Shown here piece after piece: positions 1 to 6,228 of a stretch of DNA of 7,725 bases. A program made the position numbers and the translations under genes. Every line of letters starts with the position of its first letter. Position 1 is the stretch's first letter. Source of the DNA: Desulfobacterales bacterium (lineage in GTDB: Bacteria > Desulfobacterota > Dissulfuribacteria > Dissulfuribacterales > JAMONC01); the NCBI GenBank assembly GCA_027066725.1, contig JAMONC010000294.1:1-7725 (forward strand), in the 5' to 3' direction. The notes beneath the pieces were generated by a model, which searched no databases, was not told the origin of the DNA, and saw only the letters and a list, made by a program, of their open reading frames with translations.

Positions 1-2064
1 ATAATTTCCCCCAAAAATATAAAAAAGAAAACCATAGAATTTGCACTATCTCCAAGCTTAACCCCTAAAACATTAAGCAAAAATGCTCAAGTAACACTTA
101 TATTCAAATCTAATGATAAAAATAGCATGGCTCCTTGTATATATGAATTAAAATTGATACACGGAAACAATGCTACTATTAAATATAGTGGCACAATATA
201 CCACCCTCTTTCAGGCATAAGTGGTCCATATGAAATGGGCATGAAGACAACATCAGGTATCATATTTGACAAAGGGGTCTATCTTGATCCATTTGGACTA
301 TGGTATCCCTTTTTTAATAAAGGATACATAAAATTTTCTTTACAAATCTCATTACCAAAAACCTGGAAGGCAATAACTCAAGGCAAACGTATTTGGATAA
401 AAGAAGATAAAAAATCACATGTAGAAAAGTGGATATGTAGTACCCCACAAAAAGGAATATATCTATATAGTGCAAAACTAACAGAGTATAACCTTAATAA
501 AAAAACGCTTCCTAAAATATATATATTTTTAAGAGAAAAAGCTCCTAATCTTGCCCAAAAGTATCTAAAGGCTGCAAGGTGCTATATAAACTTTTATTCC
601 TCTCTTATAGGTAAATACCCTTACCCTAAATTTGCACTTGCGGAAAACTTTTGGGAAACAGGATATGCAATGCCTTCTTTTACCCTTATAGGCCCTATGG
701 TTTTAAGATTGCCTTTTATTATTTATAGCTCATTTCCCCATGAAATACTGCATAACTGGTGGGGAAACTCTGTATATGTAAATTATAAGGCAGGAAATTG
801 GTGTGAAGGACTAACTGCATATCTATCTGATTATCTTATACAAGAAGAAATGGGTGGAGAAAATCCAATAGTATATAGAAGATCTCTATTACAGAAATAT
901 TCGGCTTTTGTAAAAAAAGACAATGACTTTCCTTTAAAGGACTTTATAGAAAGAAGTAATGAAGCTCAAGAGGCTATAGGTTATGGGAAATCACTTATGA
1001 TGTTTCATATGTTAAGGATACTAATTGGAGATGACGCTTTTAAAAAAGGATTAAAAATATTTTTTAAGGATTATAAATTTAAACTGGCTAGCTTCATTGA
1101 TATTGAAAAATCATTTTCAAAAAGTTCTAAAAAAGATCTAAATTGGTTCTTCGATCAATGGGTAAACAGAAAAGGAGCACCTATATTAAAATTAAAAGAT
1201 GTCAAAATTAATAAAGTTAATAAGGAATTTAATCTCTCTTTTAAGATTGCTCAAATACAAAAAGAAAAGCCTTTTAAACTATATATCCCTGTCATAATCA
1301 CTCTAAAAGGAGAAAGACATGCTATTAGAAAATGGATATGGTTATCATCTAAAATCCATAGATTTAATTTTATACTAAAAAAAGAACCATTAAGGTTAGA
1401 TATTGATCCATTTTATCAAGTTTTTAGACGCCTTTTACCAGACCAGGCACCAAGTTCTCTTTATGAACTTTTTGCTGCCAAAAAGATTTTTATAGTTATA
1501 CCATCTACATCACCACTATATTTAAAAAGGGCTTATAAAAAACTAGCTCAAATATGGGCTAAAAGTGACAAATCTATAAAAATTATCTCAGATGTTAATC
1601 TTATAACACATCTTAAAGAACTAAGCCCTGATGCAATATGGCTCTTTGGTATTAAAAATAAGGCTCTTTCATTTTTTTCTGATCTAAAAAAGATAACTTT
1701 AAAACATAAATATAAAATTAATCCAGAAACTATTTTAAATAAAAAACTTACTGTTGTTGTATGTAAGAACTATTTAGTATATGGTAAAAATATAGCGGTT
1801 TCATTGCTGGCATCCTATAACCCTAGGGCTATAGCAAGACTTGCACCACGTCTAATTCATTATGGACGATATAGTTTTTTAATTTTTAAAGGAAGATATG
1901 CTAGATGTATATTAAAGGGAAGTTTTAAGGTAAGAGTACCAAATTCGCTATGTTGGATTAAGGGGAATAAAATAGCTATCGGGACCATAACCAGCGTTCC
2001 TAGATTACTTTGTAATAAAAACTATTTATTAAACTGTTTTAATAGCCAGATATCATATCCTTAA
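1..2064 (+). CDS. M1-superfamily zinc metallopeptidase-like protein (5' end outside window)
   Basis: Partial gene: the frame is open from base 1, and the 42 codons before the ATG at 127 read as plausible beta-sandwich protein, so the true start lies upstream. 687 residues are visible, numbered here from base 1. The gluzincin core is clear: HEILH at 247-251 with second-ligand Glu269 in NWCEG, and Tyr328 in GYGKS as the likely transition-state tyrosine. The N-terminal part (WYP, then a SLPKTWKA segment) fits the M1 beta domain. Two departures from textbook M1 aminopeptidases: the Glu follows after 17 residues rather than 18, and the GxMEN exopeptidase motif is replaced by GYAMPSF (221-227). Aminopeptidase activity should therefore not be assumed. 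A C-terminal region of about 200 residues with HYGRYSF at 620-626 belongs to no domain I can name. Codons are very A+T-rich. The stop overlaps the next gene's ribosome site, implying one operon. Zinc hydrolase fold: confident; substrate unknown. Confidence 0.85.
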   Translation: MISPKNIKKKTIEFALSPSLTPKTLSKNAQVTLIFKSNDKNSMAPCIYELKLIHGNNATIKYSGTIYHPLSGISGPYEMGMKTTSGIIFDKGVYLDPFGLWYPFFNKGYIKFSLQISLPKTWKAITQGKRIWIKEDKKSHVEKWICSTPQKGIYLYSAKLTEYNLNKKTLPKIYIFLREKAPNLAQKYLKAARCYINFYSSLIGKYPYPKFALAENFWETGYAMPSFTLIGPMVLRLPFIIYSSFPHEILHNWWGNSVYVNYKAGNWCEGLTAYLSDYLIQEEMGGENPIVYRRSLLQKYSAFVKKDNDFPLKDFIERSNEAQEAIGYGKSLMMFHMLRILIGDDAFKKGLKIFFKDYKFKLASFIDIEKSFSKSSKKDLNWFFDQWVNRKGAPILKLKDVKINKVNKEFNLSFKIAQIQKEKPFKLYIPVIITLKGERHAIRKWIWLSSKIHRFNFILKKEPLRLDIDPFYQVFRRLLPDQAPSSLYELFAAKKIFIVIPSTSPLYLKRAYKKLAQIWAKSDKSIKIISDVNLITHLKELSPDAIWLFGIKNKALSFFSDLKKITLKHKYKINPETILNKKLTVVVCKNYLVYGKNIAVSLLASYNPRAIARLAPRLIHYGRYSFLIFKGRYARCILKGSFKVRVPNSLCWIKGNKIAIGTITSVPRLLCNKNYLLNCFNSQISYP

Positions 2065-2077
2065 AGGAGGATAATAT

Positions 2078-2698
2078 ATGCTTATTGAAATAGATCCTCA
2101 AAGACCACAACCTCGTAAAATAAAACAAATAGTTGATGTACTAAAAGAGGGAGGAGTTATTATATATCCTACAGATACATGTTATGGGATTGGGGCAGAT
2201 ATATTTAATAAAAAGGCTATAGAAAAAATATATCAAATAAAAGGGCTACCTAAAACCACCCCTTTTAGTTTTGTATGTTGTGATCTTACAGATATAAGTA
2301 ACTATGCAAGGGTTTCAGACTATGCCTATAGAGTTTTAAAAAGACTACTGCCTGGACCCTATACATTTGTACTTGAAGGCTCAAGACAAGTACCAAAGAT
2401 GATGTTAACAAAAAGACGCACTGTAGGTATTAGGGTTCCAGATCATCCCATTTGTCTTGCAATAACAAAAGAACTTGGTTGTCCTTTAATAAGTACATCA
2501 GCAAGTTTGAGGGACACTGACATATTTTCAGACCCTAGAGAAATGGCTCAAATATTTGGTAAACAAGTAGATCTAATAGTAGACTGTGGCCTTATCTATC
2601 CAGAGCCTTCTAGCGTAGTGTCCCTCGTAGATGACGAGCCAAAAGTCCTTCGCAAGGGCAAAGGAGATGTGTCAGAGTTTTTAGAGCTAGAGTCTTAA
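2078..2698 (+). CDS. yciO: YrdC/Sua5/YciO-family protein (L-threonylcarbamoyladenylate synthase family), YciO-like
   Basis: A single YrdC domain fills this 206-residue protein, the same length as E. coli YciO. Catalytic family members (TsaC/Sua5) make threonylcarbamoyl-AMP from threonine, bicarbonate and ATP for the t6A modification of tRNA. Visible family motifs: GGVIIYPTDTCYGIG (25-39), LPGPYTF (91-97), TVGIRVPDHP (115-124) and PLISTSAS (136-143). The KxR site of TsaC reads K55-G56-L57 and the SxN site reads S141-A142-S143, so the Arg and Asn of the catalytic tetrad are missing. This pattern, together with the start IDPQRPQPR and the end DVSEFLE, resembles YciO, whose cellular role is less settled. 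AGGAGG at 2065-2070 lies 7 bases before the ATG and overlaps the upstream stop, which fixes the start and suggests translational coupling. Family membership is certain. The YciO subgroup is my inference, and if no other homolog exists in the genome this could still be the working t6A enzyme. Confidence 0.88.
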   Translation: MLIEIDPQRPQPRKIKQIVDVLKEGGVIIYPTDTCYGIGADIFNKKAIEKIYQIKGLPKTTPFSFVCCDLTDISNYARVSDYAYRVLKRLLPGPYTFVLEGSRQVPKMMLTKRRTVGIRVPDHPICLAITKELGCPLISTSASLRDTDIFSDPREMAQIFGKQVDLIVDCGLIYPEPSSVVSLVDDEPKVLRKGKGDVSEFLELES

Positions 2699-2746
2699 CA
2701 ATGACAACTCTTGCGAAGGACTTTGACATCGTTGTCATTGCTCGTC
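2633..2746. repeat. Overlapping inverted repeats at the convergent yciO/ihfB junction
   Basis: Three perfect inverted repeats interlock here. AAAGTCCTTCGCAAG (2642-2656, inside the end of yciO) pairs with CTTGCGAAGGACTTT (2710-2724). CAATGACAAC (2699-2708) pairs with GTTGTCATTG (2731-2740), which overlaps the ihfB stop. GACGAGC (2633-2639) pairs with GCTCGTC (2740-2746), the last codons of ihfB. The 15-bp and 10-bp repeats alternate (arm A, arm B, A', B'), so both cannot form as simple hairpins in the same RNA; a pseudoknot or a switch between folds is formally possible. The 10-bp stem around the 22-base loop may end transcription of both genes, but neither strand has a following T-run, so it is not a standard intrinsic terminator. 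The repeats are directly seen; their function is unknown. Confidence 0.8.
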
Positions 2747-3013
2747 TAAGTTTCTAAGTTCTCTTCCTGGCTTAAAAACTATACGATGGTTAGGTGGGCA
2801 TTTAGTGAACTTGCCAGTTTTGGGATTAACAAAATCCCTCCCCTTTTGTTTATGAAGACACATGCTACCGAGGCCACGAATTTCAATCCTGCGCCCACTT
2901 CTTAAGGCTTCAGTCATTGTTTCAAATACGGTTGTTACCACGGCCTCTAAGTCCTTTTTAAGATACTCTGGATGCTTTTTGTGAAGCTCTTCTACTAAAT
3001 CCTTCTTTAACAT
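2735..3013 (-). CDS. ihfB: HU/IHF-family DNA-binding protein, IHF beta-like
   Basis: A 92-residue histone-like protein of the usual family size that bends DNA as a dimer in the nucleoid. The helical dimerisation part is 1-40, then RIEIRGLGS (42-50), the DNA-binding arm with VNPKTG (62-67, including the intercalating Pro64), and the closing FKPGRELR (80-87). RIEIRG, the LH at 53-54 and FKPGRELR match IHF beta better than HU, and the position downstream of rpsA agrees with the cmk-rpsA-ihfB order of Proteobacteria. The usual GFGSF reads GLGSM here. The ATG is the only reasonable start: an in-frame TGA lies 7 bases upstream, and GAGG at 3018-3021 is a somewhat close ribosome site. It follows sppA by 29 bases and is probably cotranscribed. 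Its last codons take part in the junction repeats. HU/IHF family is certain; assignment as IHF beta is likely and would need a partner subunit elsewhere. Confidence 0.9.
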   Translation of the reverse strand: MLKKDLVEELHKKHPEYLKKDLEAVVTTVFETMTEALRSGRRIEIRGLGSMCLHKQKGRDFVNPKTGKFTKCPPNHRIVFKPGRELRNLDEQ

Positions 3014-3042
3014 CTCCCCTCAACTTTCCTTTTTTATTTTTT

Positions 3043-3990
3043 TTAGCTCCAAGCAGGAAGAAAAGCTATTCCAGGGATATTCCCGAGATAAAATAGATGA
3101 TACATGATGCGATTAATCCCTGAACTTTCACCCTGCTCAAGGAGCTTTTTAAGCTCATTAAATTTGTTTCTCTTAGGATAAACAAGAACAGGTTGACCCT
3201 TTATCCCAGCAAGTTTTGCTGCGATATCAACAGCAGTATAAAAGTTACCTAACTTATCTATAAGATGGGACTTAAGGGCTTGACGTCCAGTAAAAACTCT
3301 ACCATCTGCAAGAGCCTTTACCTTATCAATAGGAATGTGACGGGCTTTTGAGACATCTTCTACAAAAACATTATAAACATCTTCTATCACAGATTTAAGA
3401 AGTTCTTTTTCTTCTTTAGTAGGTGGCCTTGTAAAATCTCCTGTGTCTTTTAAGGCCCCTGTCTTTATTACAGTTTGGCTAATACCTATCTTTTTTAACA
3501 AGTCACCAATATTAGGAATCTTAACTATCACTCCAATACTTCCAGTAAGAGTTCCTGGATCAGCAACAATCTCACTTGCACCCAAAGATGCATAATATGC
3601 CCCAGAAGCAGCCACATTTTCCATAGATACTACCACAGGCTTTTTAGAGTTTAACTCTTTTATAGCCTGATATATCTCCTGTGCAGCCCCAACAGCTCCT
3701 CCAGGGCTATCAATTCTAAAAACAACTGCTTTTATATCCTTATTATTCTCAAATTCACGAATATCCTTTAAAATACTACCTGCTTCAATTATTTCCCCCT
3801 TTAAAGTAAGAACACCTATCTTAGGTCCTTTTTTGTAACTTGAGAGCCCACTAGATGAAATAAAAGAGCTAGCTATAAAAAATATACTTAATATAAATAC
3901 AGCCACTCCGATTATGCAAAGCCCTCCAATAGTTGCCAATACAACTAAGAAAGGTCTTGGACGACTGTTTATAGTCTCATTACTAGACAT
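3043..3990 (-). CDS. sppA: Signal peptide peptidase SppA, short single-domain type
   Basis: A membrane-anchored serine protease of the S49 family that degrades leftover signal peptides after secretion. At 315 residues it matches the short bacterial form rather than the 618-residue tandem E. coli enzyme. One transmembrane anchor is visible at about 13-40, with the catalytic part on the outer face. The substrate-site strand RIDSPGG is at 92-98. The catalytic Ser129 lies in ASGAYYAS and the general-base Lys181 in GALKD; their 52-residue spacing equals that of the S147/K199 pair of B. subtilis SppA. The TGSIGVI segment (149-155) is also typical. AGGAG (3997-4001) six bases before the ATG supports the start. 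It lies between rpsA and ihfB on the same strand, 208 bases after the rpsA stop, so it may have its own promoter as well as read-through from rpsA. Confidence 0.95.
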   Translation of the reverse strand: MSSNETINSRPRPFLVVLATIGGLCIIGVAVFILSIFFIASSFISSSGLSSYKKGPKIGVLTLKGEIIEAGSILKDIREFENNKDIKAVVFRIDSPGGAVGAAQEIYQAIKELNSKKPVVVSMENVAASGAYYASLGASEIVADPGTLTGSIGVIVKIPNIGDLLKKIGISQTVIKTGALKDTGDFTRPPTKEEKELLKSVIEDVYNVFVEDVSKARHIPIDKVKALADGRVFTGRQALKSHLIDKLGNFYTAVDIAAKLAGIKGQPVLVYPKRNKFNELKKLLEQGESSGINRIMYHLFYLGNIPGIAFLPAWS

Positions 3991-4079
3991 AATAAACTCC
4001 TAGTCTCAAAAAGGATAATAAGCTCTTCTATTTATTAGTGTGCTAAAAAGCTTTTATGTTATGCATCTAAAAAGCTTTA

Positions 4080-4108
4080 ATTATAAAGGCACAGCTACTT
4101 TTTGTAAT
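4080..4108 (-). promoter_or_regulatory. Possible sppA promoter
   Basis: On the minus strand, a perfect TATAAT (4085-4080) stands 17 bases after ATTACA (4108-4103), which matches the sigma-70 -35 consensus at four of six positions. The start of transcription would lie near 4073, about 80 bases before sppA. The -35 falls in the terminator loop and the -10 in the T-rich tail of the hairpin, so the AT-richness there may have produced the match by chance. Confidence 0.35.
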
Positions 4109-4117
4109 AGCTGTGCC
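4080..4117 (-). terminator. Intrinsic terminator downstream of rpsA
   Basis: A perfect 10-bp stem, GGCACAGCTA (4088-4097) with TAGCTGTGCC (4108-4117), encloses a 10-base loop. Read on the minus strand it lies about 80 bases after the rpsA stop and is followed by TTTATAATT, an interrupted T-run. On the plus strand no T-run follows, so it acts for rpsA. The broken T-run suggests incomplete termination, allowing some read-through into sppA. Confidence 0.75.
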
Positions 4118-4198
4118 CAAAAAGTTATATTAGCATCAATTAAGCCTCAAAGTTTTAAAAGTTTATCTATGCTTAAATAACTATTTCGACTTCTTGTG

Positions 4199-6064
4199 CT
4201 AATTTTTTTTATTATTCTCACTCTTTGTTTGGCGCAACTCCTCCTGAAGTATTTCTCCTAAAGTTGTCGTACCTTTTTTAGGGGATCCTTTACTACTAAA
4301 TTCATTAAATATAGATGATTCTTCATCTTCTTTAAGTTTCTTTATGGAAAGTCCAATACGTCTATCTTCTGGAGATACATTTATAACCTTTGCAGTTACT
4401 TCTTGTCCAACCTCAAACTTACCAACAGGAGTTTTTACCTTGCCAGGGCCTATCTCGGAAACGTGAATGAGACCCTCTAGCCCCTCTTCTAATTCCACAA
4501 ACACACCAAAATCTGTAACATTTGTTACTTTACCTGTTACTTTGCCACCGACAGGATACTTTTCTGGAGCTGACTGCCATGGATCTGGTTGAAGTTGTTT
4601 TACACCTAGAGAAAATCTCTCTTTTTCTTTATCTACATTTAAAACAACCGCTCTAATAGTCTGCCCTTTTTTATAAAGCTCTCCAGGATGTTTAATTCTT
4701 TTGCTCCAAGAAAGATCAGATATATGAATAAGTCCATCTATACCTTCTTCTATTCCCACAAAGATACCAAAATCCGTAACGTTTTTTATAGTACCCTCAA
4801 TTATCGTACCTGGAGGATAATTTTCTTCTACTATATCCCAAGGATTTGGCTTTACTTGTTTTAATCCAAGGGAAATTCTCTTAGCTTTGCCATCTACCTT
4901 AAGAACTACAGCTTCTACTTCATCTCCAACAGATACTACCTGGGAAGGATGTCTGATTCTCTTTGTCCAAGACATTTCAGATATGTGAACAAGGCCCTCA
5001 ACACCCTCTTCAAGCTCTACAAATGCACCATAATCTGTAAGGCTGACAACCTTTCCTTTTACTCTAGAGGTAACAGGATATTTTTCTTCTACTCTAAGCC
5101 AAGGATCTTCAGTAAGCTGTTTTACTCCAAGGGAAACCTTTTCTGTCTCAGGATCAAAAGAGAGCACCTTAACTTTAATTTTATCTCCTACTTTATATAG
5201 CTTTGAGGGATGTTCCACTCTTCCCCAAGAAATATCTGTAATATGAAGAAGTCCATCTATACCACCTAAATCAACAAATACACCATAATCAGTAATATTT
5301 TTTACTGTACCTTCACGTACTTGCCCAACTTCAAGGCTTTTAAGAGTCTCGGCTCTCTTTGCCTCTCTCTCTTTCTCTAAAATCTGTCTCCTAGAAACTA
5401 CAACATTTTCTCTTTTGCGGTTGCACTTAAGAATTGCACATCTTATTTTCTGCCCAACAAAGGACTCGGGATCTCTTACAGGACGAAGATCAATCTGAGA
5501 AAAAGGCAAGAACGCAATTACTCCACCTCTACCTTCACCAATCCTTACACTTAAGCCACCTTTAACACGAGAAACAACCGTAGCCTCTACAGGCTCACCA
5601 CTTTCATACTTTTTTAAAATCTCTCCCCATATCTTCCTTCTAAGGGCTTTGGCACGTGAAAGTACTATTGTTCCATCCTCTGGATCAAAACGTTCTAAAA
5701 GAACCTCAACTGTATCTCCAACCTCAACAGTTATGTTCCCTTCACTATCAGTAAACTCTCTAATAGGAATCTGCCCTTCAGACTTAAATCCTACGTCTAC
5801 CATTACATACTCTTTGCCTACACGAACAACTTTACCGTTTAGGATCTCTCCTTCTTGAAATTCCTTCATGCTTTGCTCAAATAGCTCTTCAAACTTGCTC
5901 ATATCAGAATCTTCTTCCTGATCAGCATCTACTGAAGAAGGAGCAACATCCTGCGCAGATGAATCTGTCTTTAACTCATCTACAGAATCTGCCTCTGATA
6001 CATCTTGTTGTACAGAAGCGGTTGAAGGTTGTTCTTGAGTTGCCTCGCTCACCACTTTTTCCAT
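4199..6064 (-). CDS. rpsA: 30S ribosomal protein S1
   Basis: Holds mRNA on the small ribosomal subunit and helps start translation of structured or weak-SD messages. Six S1/OB-fold RNA-binding domains are visible at about 71-138, 157-226, 246-316, 331-403, 418-490 and 505-576. Domains 3-6 are close repeats with TDYGVFV, TDYGAFV, TDFGIFV and TDFGVFV strands and conserved GLxHIS-type segments. Domains 1-2, which bind the ribosome, are more divergent, as in all S1 proteins. The protein is 621 residues; E. coli S1 is about 557. The excess is mainly an acidic, Ser/Asp/Glu-rich N-terminal tail of 54 residues. Met55 begins MSKFEELFEQSMKEF, which aligns with the start of E. coli S1. I keep the upstream ATG because it has AGGGGG at 6074-6079 nine bases ahead and a promoter just before it, whereas Met55 has no good ribosome site. 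The Lys-rich C-terminus follows domain 6. The gene has its own promoter and terminator. Confidence 0.97.
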   Translation of the reverse strand: MEKVVSEATQEQPSTASVQQDVSEADSVDELKTDSSAQDVAPSSVDADQEEDSDMSKFEELFEQSMKEFQEGEILNGKVVRVGKEYVMVDVGFKSEGQIPIREFTDSEGNITVEVGDTVEVLLERFDPEDGTIVLSRAKALRRKIWGEILKKYESGEPVEATVVSRVKGGLSVRIGEGRGGVIAFLPFSQIDLRPVRDPESFVGQKIRCAILKCNRKRENVVVSRRQILEKEREAKRAETLKSLEVGQVREGTVKNITDYGVFVDLGGIDGLLHITDISWGRVEHPSKLYKVGDKIKVKVLSFDPETEKVSLGVKQLTEDPWLRVEEKYPVTSRVKGKVVSLTDYGAFVELEEGVEGLVHISEMSWTKRIRHPSQVVSVGDEVEAVVLKVDGKAKRISLGLKQVKPNPWDIVEENYPPGTIIEGTIKNVTDFGIFVGIEEGIDGLIHISDLSWSKRIKHPGELYKKGQTIRAVVLNVDKEKERFSLGVKQLQPDPWQSAPEKYPVGGKVTGKVTNVTDFGVFVELEEGLEGLIHVSEIGPGKVKTPVGKFEVGQEVTAKVINVSPEDRRIGLSIKKLKEDEESSIFNEFSSKGSPKKGTTTLGEILQEELRQTKSENNKKN

Positions 6065-6096
6065 TACTAATAACCCCCTGAAGACTGAAATAACGT

Positions 6097-6125
6097 TTTA
6101 TAACAGGATAGAAAACAAACTTCAA
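6097..6125 (-). promoter_or_regulatory. rpsA promoter (sigma-70 type, extended -10)
   Basis: On the minus strand, TTGAAG (6125-6120, four of six consensus bases) is separated by 17 bases from TATAAA (6102-6097, five of six). A TG one base before the -10 makes it an extended -10. Transcription would start near 6090, giving a short leader of about 25 bases that holds the AGGGGG ribosome site of rpsA. T-rich sequence lies directly upstream on this strand. Confidence 0.6.
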
Positions 6126-6190
6126 TGTTATAGAAAAAAATAATTAAAAAATATATAAAAAAATAAAGTAATACGTTTTTTATATTTTAG

Positions 6191-6220
6191 ATAAAAAATT
6201 CATAATGTCAAAATATGAAT
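6191..6220 (-). terminator. Weak-stem hairpin with T-run after the marR-type gene
   Basis: ATTCATA (6198-6204) and TATGAAT (6214-6220) form a 7-bp inverted repeat around 9 bases, starting 8 bases beyond the marR stop on the minus strand. Read in that direction the stem is followed by a run of T's, the layout of an intrinsic terminator. The stem has only one G-C pair, so termination may be poor. The same repeat could instead be an operator for a dimeric regulator such as the neighbouring MarR protein. Confidence 0.45.
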
Positions 6221-6228
6221 GATTATAT

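Larger units (their letters stand above)
3991..4198. other. rpsA-sppA spacer (208 bases)
   Basis: No gene is seen here. In transcription order (minus strand) it carries the rpsA terminator hairpin, a possible sppA promoter and then a leader of about 80 bases. The leader contains two direct copies of CTAAAAAGCTTT (4043-4054 and 4067-4078, 24 bases apart), each centred on an AAAGCTTT palindrome, with an ATGCAT palindrome between them (4061-4066). The copies are real sequence; whether they bind a protein is unknown. Confidence 0.6.
6065..6228. other. marR-rpsA spacer (164 bases)
   Basis: No gene is seen. The spacer is extremely A+T-rich (long A and T runs between 6130 and 6200) and contains, in minus-strand order, the marR terminator-like hairpin, an A/T-rich tract that could act as an UP-like element, and the rpsA promoter. 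The A/T tract immediately upstream of the -35 fits a strongly expressed ribosomal-protein gene. Confidence 0.6.

Noticed and set aside
127..129. ATG at 127 as the start of the M1-like gene
   Set aside because: The frame is open back to base 1 and upstream codons look like M1 N-terminal domain; no ribosome site precedes this ATG. The gene is treated as cut by the window.
87..272. Small open frame on the minus strand
   Set aside because: Lies wholly within the M1-like gene on the other strand, with no family resemblance and no ribosome site.
2509..2626. 10-bp inverted repeat GAGGGACACT / AGTGTCCCTC inside yciO
   Set aside because: Arms are 98 bases apart, both are coding, and repeats of this length are expected by chance in a window this size. 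It is noted only because it lies close to the junction repeat cluster.
4949..5200. Open frame on the plus strand inside rpsA
   Set aside because: Shadow of the S1 domain repeats in antisense; no recognisable protein.
5649..5858. Second plus-strand open frame inside rpsA
   Set aside because: Antisense shadow with low-complexity Ser/Thr/Pro composition; no independent support.
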